Shown piece by piece: positions 37,711 through 45,358 of a stretch of DNA of 64,000 nt; the stretch's first letter is position 1; the number at the start of each line of letters is the position of its first letter. The stretch comes from an uncultured Paracoccaceae bacterium. Lineage in GTDB: Bacteria > Pseudomonadota > Alphaproteobacteria > Rhodobacterales > Rhodobacteraceae. The stretch lies in assembly GCA_947497065.1 (NCBI GenBank), contig CANMEQ010000003.1:1-64000 (forward strand), given 5' to 3'. The translations under genes and the position numbers were made by a program. The notes under the pieces were generated by a model, which saw only the letters and a list, made by a program, of their open reading frames with translations, did not search any database and had not been told where the DNA came from.

Positions 37711-38337
37711 ATGGCATGGGATAGAAACCAAATGGCCGCACGCGCGGCACTCGAACTCGAAGACGGCACATATGTGAACCTTGGCATCGGCATTCCGACC
37801 TTGGTGTCCAACTTCATCCCCGAAGGGGTCGAAGTCACCTTGCAGTCGGAAAACGGCATGTTGGGCATGGGCCCCTTCCCCACCGAAGATGCGATTGACG
37901 CTGATCTGATCAACGCAGGTAAACAAACCATCACCGAACTGCCGCAAACCGCCTATTTCGACAGCGCGCAAAGCTTTGGCATGATCCGTGGTGGTAAAAT
38001 CGCCGCCGCGATCTTGGGCGCGATGGAAGTTGACGAAAAAGGCGACCTCGCCAACTGGATGATCCCCGGCAAACTTGTCAAAGGGATGGGCGGCGCGATG
38101 GATCTGGTCGCGGGCGTGGGCCGTGTGATTGTTGTGATGGACCACACCAACAAACATGGCGACAGCAAGCTGTTGAAAGAATGCACCCTACCGCTCACCG
38201 GCAAAGCCGTTGTCGACCGTATCATTACGAACCTTGGCGTTCTGGATGTGGTCGAAGGCGGCCTAAAGATTGCCGAAACCGCCGAAGGTGTCACAGAAGA
38301 CGAATTGCGCGCCGCGACCGAAGCGACAATCGTTTAA
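37711..38337 (+). CDS. 3-oxoacid CoA-transferase subunit B
   Basis: A 208-residue beta subunit with the substrate-binding [15 protein letters not shown] and the catalytic Glu in [14 protein letters not shown] (the SENG motif that forms the CoA thioester). Start ATG 37711 lies 4 bases after the A-subunit stop, so the two subunits are made together. The likely use is ketone-body or polyhydroxybutyrate carbon re-entry, inferred from the family. Confidence 0.94.
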   Translation: MAWDRNQMAARAALELEDGTYVNLGIGIPTLVSNFIPEGVEVTLQSENGMLGMGPFPTEDAIDADLINAGKQTITELPQTAYFDSAQSFGMIRGGKIAAAILGAMEVDEKGDLANWMIPGKLVKGMGGAMDLVAGVGRVIVVMDHTNKHGDSKLLKECTLPLTGKAVVDRIITNLGVLDVVEGGLKIAETAEGVTEDELRAATEATIV

Positions 38338-38343
38338 AAATTT

Positions 38344-38375
38344 GATCGGGGCCCATGACAGCATGCGCCCCGATC
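38344..38375 (+). terminator. Stem-loop after CoA-transferase operon
   Basis: GATCGGGGC (38344-38352) pairs perfectly with GCCCCGATC (38367-38375) around a 14-base loop. There is no U-tract after it, so it may be a transcript 3'-end structure rather than a full intrinsic terminator. Confidence 0.45.
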
Positions 38376-38485
38376 CGCAAAACCAATGGGCTGTCTGCGC
38401 CTGCCACACCCCAACAAATCGTTTCCGTTTTCAAAACAAAGTCATAGTGTAGCCCCATTCTGTCGCTAATTGCGCAAGGATGAAC

Positions 38486-39496
38486 ATGACACTAGCACAA
38501 AACGCCGCCCCACTCCGGGCCGATGGCACCACCTCCCCCAGCACCTCTCACCGGCGCTGGCGCGACATTGCTTTGCTTGCCGTTTTGTTTGCCTTTGTCG
38601 TGGCAGGGCTGGCTGGTTTGGCCGCCGCCACCGGGTGGGACGAGACCAAACACCAGTTGATGAAACTGTCTTGGGGGCAAATCGGCCTGCTTTTGGCGCT
38701 CAGCTTGGTCAATTACCTGTTCCGTGCCGCACGGTGGCATGTCTATTCCCGCCGTCTTGGCCTGCAGACGTCAATGGCCCAAAGCCTGCGTCACTTTCTG
38801 GGTGGCTTTGCCATGTCCGTCACACCGGGCCGCGTGGGCGAGCTGATCCGCATGCGGTGGCTGTTGCGCGAAACAGGTTGGGCCGTGGAACGCACCGCGC
38901 CCTTGGTCTTGATGGATCGCGCGTCGGATCTTGCCGCAATGGCCCTTTTGTTGGCCGGCGGTGTGGCCCTCTCTGCTGGTGGCATTTCAATGGCCGTTCC
39001 TGTGGCCATCATGGCCTTCACCGCCGCCGTTATCGCCACCCGCCCGAGCCTGCTGTCCGCAATCGCCACGGCCGTCTATCGCATTGTCGGAAAATTTCCA
39101 CGCCTGATGGCCCGCATCCGCACAGCTGCACGTTCGATCGGTGTGTTTTCGCACGGGCCTGTCATGGCACTCGCCATGGCCCTTGGTATGATCGGCTGGC
39201 TCGCCGAAGGCTATGCCTTCCACTGCCTTATGGTCTGGATGGGGGCTGACATCGGCCTCGCTAAAGCGATCGCCATCTTTATTTTCTCAACCCTCGCAGG
39301 GGGGCTAACCGGGGCGCCCGGCGGTGTCGGCGGCGCCGAAGCAGCAATGGTCGCCCTTCTCTCCCTCGAAGGCATACCCCTTGATGTCTCAATACCCGCT
39401 ACAGCTCTCATTCGTCTGACCACCTTGTGGTTTGCTATTCTCATCGGGCTAGTGGTTTTCCCCATCGCCGAACGTAAATCAAACGCAGCACTATGA
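38486..39496 (+). CDS. Flippase-like / lysylphosphatidylglycerol synthase TM-domain protein
   Basis: A 336-residue polytopic membrane protein of the YbhN/AglD-like family (DUF/LPG synthase TM region). The family motif is visible as RHFLGGFAMSVTPGRVGELIRM and VLMDRASDLAAM, and the C-terminal GGLTGAPGGVGGAEAAM is characteristic. Start ATG 38486, with AAGGA at 38476-38480; a second ATG at 38480 overlaps that site. It overlaps the DprE1-like gene by 4 bases (ATGA), so it probably handles the lipid-linked sugar made next door, for example by flipping it (inference). Confidence 0.85.
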   Translation: MTLAQNAAPLRADGTTSPSTSHRRWRDIALLAVLFAFVVAGLAGLAAATGWDETKHQLMKLSWGQIGLLLALSLVNYLFRAARWHVYSRRLGLQTSMAQSLRHFLGGFAMSVTPGRVGELIRMRWLLRETGWAVERTAPLVLMDRASDLAAMALLLAGGVALSAGGISMAVPVAIMAFTAAVIATRPSLLSAIATAVYRIVGKFPRLMARIRTAARSIGVFSHGPVMALAMALGMIGWLAEGYAFHCLMVWMGADIGLAKAIAIFIFSTLAGGLTGAPGGVGGAEAAMVALLSLEGIPLDVSIPATALIRLTTLWFAILIGLVVFPIAERKSNAAL

Positions 39497-40782
39497 CCAA
39501 AACCACCTACACGGGTTGGGGCCGCGCATTGCGTGCCGAGGGCACGATCTCCCGGCCTGCATCACCCGTTGACCTTTCCGCGACGGCCCCTGCCATCGGC
39601 AACCGCCGGTCCTACGGAGATGCCCCCCTCAATGACGGCGCCACAGTCATCGACATGACCCGCATGGATCAAATCGTGGCCTTCGATCCGGCAACAGGTC
39701 TGATAACCGTCCAATCGGGCATCACACTGGGCGATCTCGTAAGAGTCCTCGCGCCGCAAGGCTGGCTTCCCGCGGTTCTGCCAGGCACAGGGTTCGCAAC
39801 CGTCGGCGGCGCCATCGCGATGGATGTGCATGGCAAAAACCACCACCACATGGGCAGCTTTTGCGAAAACGTCACTGCAATCACGATTGTCCAAGGGGAC
39901 ACACCGCGAAAGATCACCCCGAAAAACACCGGACTGTGGAAATCCACCTGCGGTGGCCTTGGCCAAACCGGCATCATCACCCAAGCCACCCTGCAACTGA
40001 CCCGCACCAAAGGCGACCTGATGTTGGTCACCGAACAGCGCGCCACCGATTGGGACCATCACATCGCCCTGCTTGATGCATCTGACGCGCCCTACACCGT
40101 GGGCTGGATTGATGCGACAGCCAAAGGATCAGCCCTCGGGCGCGGCATCGTCGAGGAAGGCGAAACCTGCAAAGGCCTGCGCCCCACCCGCCGCGCCGCT
40201 AAGAAAATCCCATTCGACGCGCCCCATTGGGCCCTGTCCGGCCCCATCGTCAAAGCGTTCAACGCCGCCTACTACCGCCGCGTGCCTAAATCAGGCCGCA
40301 CCGTCGTGCGCCCGATCCAAGATTTCTTTTTCCCGCTCGATAAAATCCATGACTGGAACCGATTGTACGGCAAACGCGGATTTCACCAATTTCAATGTGT
40401 CGTCCCATTGGGACAGGCAAACGCACTGCGTGCGATGATGGACATGATTGCCGAATCCAGCCTCGCCTCCCCCCTCGCGGTGCTGAAACGCATGGGGCCC
40501 GGGCGCGCGGGCTATCTGTCCTTCCCAATGGAGGGCTACACACTCGCGGTTGATTTCCCCAACCGCCCACAGGCGCGCGACCTTATCGCCCAGCTTGAGA
40601 CAGCAACGCTCGCCGCAGGTGGCCGCCTCTATCTGGCGAAAGACGCGCTCTCCACCGGCCCTGCCCTCAAAAAAATGTATCCCGACCACCCCAAATGGGT
40701 GGCCAATGTGACCAAAGCAGACCCGCAAGGCCTGCTGCAAACCGATATGACACGTCGTCTCGAGCTAAGGACCCTGACATGA
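39493..40782 (+). CDS. DprE1-like FAD-dependent decaprenylphosphoryl-ribose oxidase
   Basis: A 429-residue FAD oxidase. NRRSYGD (residues 37-43) and the long motif HGKNHHHMGSF (residues 113-123) match the conserved signature of mycobacterial DprE1. The C-terminal LKRMGPGRAGYLSFPMEGYT, AVDFPNR and YLAKDALSTGP stretches agree in order with DprE1. In mycobacteria this enzyme oxidises decaprenylphosphoryl-D-ribose to the 2-keto form. Together with the following DprE2-like gene it would epimerise the ribose to arabinose. ATGA overlaps on both sides. Family strong; exact polyprenol unknown. Confidence 0.85.
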   Translation: MTKTTYTGWGRALRAEGTISRPASPVDLSATAPAIGNRRSYGDAPLNDGATVIDMTRMDQIVAFDPATGLITVQSGITLGDLVRVLAPQGWLPAVLPGTGFATVGGAIAMDVHGKNHHHMGSFCENVTAITIVQGDTPRKITPKNTGLWKSTCGGLGQTGIITQATLQLTRTKGDLMLVTEQRATDWDHHIALLDASDAPYTVGWIDATAKGSALGRGIVEEGETCKGLRPTRRAAKKIPFDAPHWALSGPIVKAFNAAYYRRVPKSGRTVVRPIQDFFFPLDKIHDWNRLYGKRGFHQFQCVVPLGQANALRAMMDMIAESSLASPLAVLKRMGPGRAGYLSFPMEGYTLAVDFPNRPQARDLIAQLETATLAAGGRLYLAKDALSTGPALKKMYPDHPKWVANVTKADPQGLLQTDMTRRLELRTLT

Positions 40783-41516
40783 CCGACACTTGGATTATTT
40801 TGGGCGCAAGCTCGACCATCGCAAAAGCATTCACACGCTCCGTCGCGGAACAAGGCGCACGCGTCATTCTCGCCGGGCGCCGCATGGATGACTTGGCTGC
40901 AATCGCCGCAGACGCAACAGCCCGTGGCGCACCTGAGGCGACCCCGGTGATGTTCGACGCGCGCGATCCCGCCACCTTCCAACCCATTATCGAAAGCGCC
41001 AACACTGAAGGCACCACGATCCATTGCGCGGTCTTCGTAGGCTCCATGCCCGCGCAAGATGCCATCGACGCAGACCCTACCCTTCTGGACGGCGTAATCG
41101 CAGACAGCCTCACCGGCCCCGCGCGTTTTCTGCAAATGTTGGCCCCTGTCTTGCAGGCCCAAGGGGCTGGCATGATCGTCGGCGTTGGCTCCGTCGCAGG
41201 TGACCGGGGGCGCGTCGGAAACTATGTCTATGGCGCGGCCAAAGCGGGCTTTGCCACCTACCTCTCTGGCCTGCGCAACGCCTTAGGCCGCCACGGTGTT
41301 CACGTGCTCACGGTTAAACCCGGCCCCGTTGATACAGCCATGACCGAAGGTTTGGGCCCGCAACCGTTTATGACCACCGCTGATGCCGTCGTCGCAGACA
41401 TTCACAAAGCCTTGGGTAAAAAACGCAACACCCTCTACACGAAATGGATCTGGTTGCCGGTGATGACCGTCATCAAACTCATCCCGGAACCCATTTTCAA
41501 GAAAATGTCGATATAG
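40779..41516 (+). CDS. DprE2-like short-chain reductase
   Basis: A 245-residue SDR with the NAD(P) motif LGASSTIAKAF (unusually ILGASSTIA), the catalytic YGAAKAG and a C-terminal hydrophobic-basic tail (WIWLPVMTVIKLIPEPIFKK) that would hold it at the membrane, as in DprE2. It would reduce the 2-keto intermediate from the DprE1-like enzyme to decaprenylphosphoryl-D-arabinose. Its ATG overlaps the previous stop as ATGA, so the flippase-like, DprE1-like and DprE2-like genes form a three-gene operon. Confidence 0.82.
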   Translation: MTDTWIILGASSTIAKAFTRSVAEQGARVILAGRRMDDLAAIAADATARGAPEATPVMFDARDPATFQPIIESANTEGTTIHCAVFVGSMPAQDAIDADPTLLDGVIADSLTGPARFLQMLAPVLQAQGAGMIVGVGSVAGDRGRVGNYVYGAAKAGFATYLSGLRNALGRHGVHVLTVKPGPVDTAMTEGLGPQPFMTTADAVVADIHKALGKKRNTLYTKWIWLPVMTVIKLIPEPIFKKMSI

Positions 41517-41532
41517 CCGCGCAAGGGCAATC

Positions 41533-42966
41533 TTATGCGGTCGGTCCAAACCATTGGGTCCAAAGACCGGCCGCATAAAACATCAAGCCCAGTGTGATCA
41601 GCAAATACCCTAGCCCGCGTCGATCCGTCAGCGCGAAAACAATAGGGTCGTAATCCATGCGCCCCAAATACCCCAACCGGATCATCCGGTAGAGCCACGC
41701 GCCAATCGGCAGCAACGCCACCCACAACAACCATTGATCAGGATACAGTGCCAGCGCCTGATCGGAATAGGTGTACAGGAAAAACACCACCAACGCGCCT
41801 ACCATCCCAACAACGGACATATTCAGCAAATCCCCAAGATCACGGCGGGCGTATCCACGCCCCGGCAAACGCTTGTGATCCTTGGCCAAGGCCAGCTCCG
41901 TCATCCGTTTCACACATCCTAGCGTGACGAAAATCGGGAATATGAAAATCAACATAAAGATCGACGCATCAACCTTGCTCGCCGCAGCCCCCGCCACGAC
42001 CCGCAACAGATAAAGCGATGCGAGGGCCGCGATATCGATCCAGCGCAATCGTTTGAGCCGCAAAGAATAGGCCAAGGACAAAACCATATAGAACGCGACA
42101 ACCGCGAAAAAATGCGCCGATATCGCAAACCCCAGCCCCAAGGCAAAGCCGCCCAGGACCAAACAGGTCAACATTCCAATGGGTATCGGCACCGTCCCCG
42201 CCGCAAACGGCCTGCGTTTCTTTTTCACGTGCAGCCGATCCGCCTCGATGTCCAACAAATCGTTCACGATATAAATGCACGAGGCCGCCGCCGAGAAACT
42301 GGCGATGCCCAAACAAATCGCCAAAATCGTTTCCATGTAAAAGGCATGGGCCGCGATCATCGGCAAAAACAGCAAAACGTTTTTAACCCATTGATGGGGT
42401 CGCATGGACTTGAGAACCGCCAAGGGCGACCAGACGCCTGAAACCTGCGTGACCGGCGAAAGCCCCTTCGCACCGCCCCCTGCAGCGCCAACAACAATGG
42501 CATGATCCGCATGATCCCAAATCTTGCGGTCACTTTTGTCATTGCCCGCATAGTCGAACCCGGCCTCACCGTAGGCCTCAACCAGTGCATTCGCCTTTGC
42601 AGTCCCCTTCAGGTTCACACCACCGGCGGACGCGAACACCCGTTTGATCCCAAGATGATCCGCCAATGGCTGTACATACGCCACATCAGACGCGCTCGCG
42701 ATCGCAACCTCACGCCCCTCGTCCTTGGCCGCGTCTGCCAGCGCCAAAATGTCTTCGTTCATGGGCAGCAAATCCACGCGCAACGGCGCAATCTTCGCAA
42801 TCTCGGCTTTAAATGCGGCGCGGTCCCCGACCAATGTCACCGCTTTCAGCGTGGCAATCGGATCCGTCCCCAGGCCCTTCCAAAAGCCTTCCAACAACAT
42901 GTCCGTGCGCAGCAGCGTGCCATCGGCATCCAGAACCAGCGGCTTTGTAGAGTGAACCGACGACAT
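41533..42966 (-). CDS. HAD phosphatase - UbiA prenyltransferase fusion, DPPR synthase-like
   Basis: A 477-residue protein in two parts. Residues 1 to about 180 are an HAD phosphatase with all motifs: LDADGTLL (nucleophile D13, acid D15), IASASD and GNDKSDRKIW. The rest is a UbiA-type enzyme with about eight membrane spans; RPHQWVKN and NDLLDIEADRLHVKKKRRPF are the motifs of decaprenylphosphoryl-5-phosphoribose synthase. Such an enzyme joins phosphoribosyl-PP to a polyprenyl phosphate, and the fused phosphatase would remove the 5-phosphate, the step that in mycobacteria uses a separate enzyme. Starts 1 base after the lytic transglycosylase stop. Confidence 0.85.
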   Translation of the reverse strand: MSSVHSTKPLVLDADGTLLRTDMLLEGFWKGLGTDPIATLKAVTLVGDRAAFKAEIAKIAPLRVDLLPMNEDILALADAAKDEGREVAIASASDVAYVQPLADHLGIKRVFASAGGVNLKGTAKANALVEAYGEAGFDYAGNDKSDRKIWDHADHAIVVGAAGGGAKGLSPVTQVSGVWSPLAVLKSMRPHQWVKNVLLFLPMIAAHAFYMETILAICLGIASFSAAASCIYIVNDLLDIEADRLHVKKKRRPFAAGTVPIPIGMLTCLVLGGFALGLGFAISAHFFAVVAFYMVLSLAYSLRLKRLRWIDIAALASLYLLRVVAGAAASKVDASIFMLIFIFPIFVTLGCVKRMTELALAKDHKRLPGRGYARRDLGDLLNMSVVGMVGALVVFFLYTYSDQALALYPDQWLLWVALLPIGAWLYRMIRLGYLGRMDYDPIVFALTDRRGLGYLLITLGLMFYAAGLWTQWFGPTA

Positions 42967-42967
42967 G

Positions 42968-43816
42968 CTATTGACCTGACACGCGAAACACACAGCCATC
43001 CGTCACCAACTCAGGCGGCGTGATGCACAGCCCTCGCGCCACTTCCCATGCCGCAAGAACCTTGGGAACATAGGCCCGTGTTTCAGGATAAGGCGGCACG
43101 CCATTGTTGTTGCGCACAGCCCCTTCGCCCGCATTGTATCCGGCAAGGGCGTAAATCACCTTGTTGTCGAATTCTTTCAACAACCAATCCAAATATGCCG
43201 TACCGCCCGATATATTGTCGCGCGGGTCAAATGCATCCTCGACCCCGAAACGGGCCGCCGTTGGTGGCATCAATTGCATCAACCCCTGCGCGCCTGCCGA
43301 ACTCACTGCATCTGAACGCCCTGCACTTTCGACAGAAATAACGGCCAGAACCAATGCAGGCGACACATTCGTCCCAATAGTCGAGGTCAAAATCTCGACG
43401 CCATACCTGTCAGCCAGCTCCGTCATCCCTTGCAGACGCGGTGCCGGAACCCCTTGCCCAGAGGGCGCCGTCTTCAAAGCCGCAACCGCCGCCTCCAAAC
43501 TCACTTCATGCGCATTGTCTAAGGACGGAGAAATCGCCTCCCAATACCACTCCACACCACTCGGCGCGGGCGCCAATCCGGAAATAGCAGGATCCCCAGG
43601 CGCGCGCGGCACCACAGCTGCCCCCGCCACTGCAGGGCCAGACGGTGCTGACGGTGCCGATGGCGCGATCTGAACTGTTATTCGGTTTCCCGCCCCGGCT
43701 TGCGGAACACCGACGCGCCGAAAGGTAAAGTCATCCTGCAGCCGGTGGCTCTCAGCCAAGGCTGCCGTCGCGCCCAATCCGATGGCCAGCGATACTATGA
43801 ATATGGTCCGCCGCAT
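42968..43816 (-). CDS. Lytic transglycosylase (SLT domain)
   Basis: A 282-residue exported protein with a signal peptide (FIVSLAIGLGATAALAES), a Pro/Ala/Ser-rich linker, and a C-terminal lysozyme-like SLT domain: the catalytic Glu is in ISVESAGR, followed by AGAQGLMQLMPPTAARFG and YALAGYNAGEGAVRNNNGVP. It would cut peptidoglycan, for example to let the pilus or secretin through. It is divergent from the flp pilins and directly upstream of the UbiA-HAD gene, so it connects the sugar-lipid genes to the Tad locus. Confidence 0.93.
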   Translation of the reverse strand: MRRTIFIVSLAIGLGATAALAESHRLQDDFTFRRVGVPQAGAGNRITVQIAPSAPSAPSGPAVAGAAVVPRAPGDPAISGLAPAPSGVEWYWEAISPSLDNAHEVSLEAAVAALKTAPSGQGVPAPRLQGMTELADRYGVEILTSTIGTNVSPALVLAVISVESAGRSDAVSSAGAQGLMQLMPPTAARFGVEDAFDPRDNISGGTAYLDWLLKEFDNKVIYALAGYNAGEGAVRNNNGVPPYPETRAYVPKVLAAWEVARGLCITPPELVTDGCVFRVSGQ

Positions 43817-44170
43817 TTTCGCGGTCTCCGCCTGCTTCTCGTTAAAATACAGATACCCTGAAATTGGGCCAAACCTCTATGTTTTCGTCAACAATCGCCC
43901 AAATCACGCCAAAACTAGACACGTTTTTGCAACGATTGCAGAGGCGCAACATGGGATAAACGATAATTTATACCTATAAATCATGAGCTTAAAAGAAAAG
44001 TGCGCGAAAAGTTAAGAGGATGCAAAATTGCACGAATGCTGTCTAATTCCTGCCCCATTCGGGCGTCAAACACTACTCATCCAAGACGGAGAGCGCACCA
44101 AGAAGAGGCCGGTGCACATGCGATCCGGCAAAGATAGTGAACCCGAGTAACCGCCCTGAGGAGGGACGCA
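43817..44170. other. Divergent regulatory region between lytic transglycosylase and flp1
   Basis: About 350 bases, AT-rich in the middle (43921-44020: ATGGGATAAACGATAATTTATACC), with no open frame worth calling. It must contain the promoter for the pilin genes and that for the transglycosylase. TTAA elements are present but not with N7 spacing, so I see no CtrA box. The flp1 ribosome site is GAGGAGGGA just before 44171. A clean -35/-10 pair could not be picked. Confidence 0.5.
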
Positions 44171-44359
44171 ATGATTAACTTTTTTAAACATTTTCGGACT
44201 GACGAAGATGGCGCGGTGACCGTAGATTGGGTTGTATTGACGACAGCAATTCTGGGCCTTGGCATTGCCGTACTGACAATTGTCGGTAAGGGCACAGTAA
44301 CCCTGAGCGAGAAAATCAGCGCACAGCTGGAAGCACAATCAATCCAAACGTTCGACTAA
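44171..44359 (+). CDS. Flp family type IVb pilin 1
   Basis: A 62-residue prepilin. A short basic leader (MINFFKHFRTDEDG) ends at the Gly before AVTVDWVVLT, where the prepilin peptidase should cut. In canonical Flp pilins the +5/+6 pair is Glu-Tyr; here it is Asp-Trp, as in the other three copies. The hydrophobic helix continues to VGKG. The C-terminal tail (TLSEKISAQLEAQSIQTFD) is Gln-rich and differs from copies 2 and 3. Confidence 0.92.
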   Translation: MINFFKHFRTDEDGAVTVDWVVLTTAILGLGIAVLTIVGKGTVTLSEKISAQLEAQSIQTFD

Positions 44360-44407
44360 GCCTTACGGCACCCACACACCTACACACTACACATCTGGAG
44401 ACTACAC

Positions 44408-44605
44408 ATGACTAACTTCATCAAAAACTTCCGCAACGACGAAGACGGCGCCGTAACAGTTGACTGGGTTGTTCTGACAGCCGCTATCGTTGGCCTGGGC
44501 ATCGCAGTTCTGACAACTGTTGGTAAAGGCACAGTAGACCGCTCCACAACTCTGGCAACAGACATCGGCAGCGTATCTACAATCGACTTCCTCGCATCTG
44601 AGTAA
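44408..44605 (+). CDS. Flp family type IVb pilin 2
   Basis: A 65-residue prepilin encoding the same protein as pilin 3. Leader MTNFIKNFRNDEDG, cut site before AVTVDWVVLTAAIVGLGIAV, then a C-terminal tail rich in Ser, Thr and Asp (DRSTTLATDIGSVSTIDF) that offers several possible O-linked sugar sites. Ribosome site TGGAGA before the ATG. Probably a major pilin because of gene dosage (inference). Confidence 0.93.
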   Translation: MTNFIKNFRNDEDGAVTVDWVVLTAAIVGLGIAVLTTVGKGTVDRSTTLATDIGSVSTIDFLASE

Positions 44606-44660
44606 TTTTAGATCGGGCATCTAGCCCTATCACTTTCATATCTATTTCTGGAGACTACAC

Positions 44661-44858
44661 ATGACTAATTTCATCAAAAACTTCCGCAACGACGAAGACG
44701 GCGCTGTAACAGTTGACTGGGTTGTTCTGACAGCCGCTATCGTTGGCCTGGGCATCGCAGTTCTGACAACTGTTGGTAAAGGCACAGTAGACCGCTCCAC
44801 AACTCTGGCAACAGACATCGGCAGCGTATCTACAATCGACTTCCTCGCGTCTGAGTAA
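44661..44858 (+). CDS. Flp family type IVb pilin 3 (identical protein to pilin 2)
   Basis: A 65-residue prepilin identical in amino acids to the gene at 44408; only three synonymous bases differ. It carries the same leader and Asp-Trp at +5/+6 after the predicted cleavage site. A strong stem-loop (44873-44904) follows its stop and may protect the pilin mRNA from decay or stop most transcription before pilin 4. Confidence 0.93.
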   Translation: MTNFIKNFRNDEDGAVTVDWVVLTAAIVGLGIAVLTTVGKGTVDRSTTLATDIGSVSTIDFLASE

Positions 44859-44872
44859 GTTCAAATCATTGC

Positions 44873-44904
44873 CTGAGCGACAAGTGAAACCGCTTGTCGC
44901 TCAG
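44873..44904 (+). terminator. Strong stem-loop after pilin 3
   Basis: CTGAGCGACAAG (44873-44884) pairs perfectly with CTTGTCGCTCAG (44893-44904) with an 8-base loop. It is followed by ACAAAACC, not a U-tract, so partial termination or protection of the upstream pilin mRNA is more likely than full termination. It marks the boundary between abundant pilin RNA and downstream machinery. Confidence 0.6.
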
Positions 44905-45045
44905 ACAAAACCGGCACTCACGATCGTCCGGTTTACGCATTAAGCACATATTATCAGCTGTTCCTTTACCGTGTTTTCTGGCTTGAAGTGCACACTATCA
45001 GCTGCAACTTTTCTTGATGCCCATGAAAATTTTAAGGAATTTCAG

Positions 45046-45231
45046 ATGCTTAAACTAGCAAAATCCTTCCGCCAAAATGAAGACGGCGCAGTAACCGTAG
45101 ACTGGGTCGTGCTGACTGCAGCAATCGTCGGTCTTGGTATTGCTGTCATCACTGTCGTCGGCAAAGGCGTAACAGATAAATCGACAGGGCTAGGCGCGTC
45201 GATCGCAACTGTTAAGACCATCGAGTTTTAA
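45046..45231 (+). CDS. Flp family type IVb pilin 4
   Basis: A 61-residue prepilin, MLKLAKSFRQNEDG leader with the same AVTVDWVVLTAAIVGLGIAV core as pilins 2 and 3 but a different tail (KSTGLGASIATVKTIEF). Start at ATG 45046, preceded by TTAAGGAAT; the upstream in-frame extension has no prepilin features. Its different tail and separate leader suggest a minor pilin or a differently expressed copy. Confidence 0.9.
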   Translation: MLKLAKSFRQNEDGAVTVDWVVLTAAIVGLGIAVITVVGKGVTDKSTGLGASIATVKTIEF

Positions 45232-45358
45232 TGGCTTTTTTGAAATTGAAACTGCCTGAAAGCCCCCAGCCGCCGCAATAATGCCATTTTTTGCGGATAC
45301 AAATTCCTCTAGATTTCAGAGGTTCATTATCTGATCCTCTCCCCGAAAGGAAAAAACA

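Larger units (their letters stand above)
44395..44858 (+). repeat. Tandem duplication of the flp gene with its leader (211-base units)
   Basis: The segments 44395-44605 and 44648-44858 are direct repeats, offset 253 bases, with only three mismatches (AAC/AAT, GCC/GCT, GCA/GCG), all synonymous. Identity covers the ribosome site CTGGAGACTACAC and the whole gene, and ends at the stop codon. This indicates a recent duplication or ongoing gene conversion. Confidence 0.97.

Noticed and set aside
43927-43967. TTGCAA/TTGCAG with GATAAA/GATAAT as a pilin promoter
   Set aside because: Spacers of 13, 20 or 22 bases do not fit a sigma-70 promoter; the pilin promoter cannot be fixed from sequence.
45306-45322. 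CCTCT-N7-AGAGG small inverted repeat before cpaB
   Set aside because: Only 5-base arms; likely chance.
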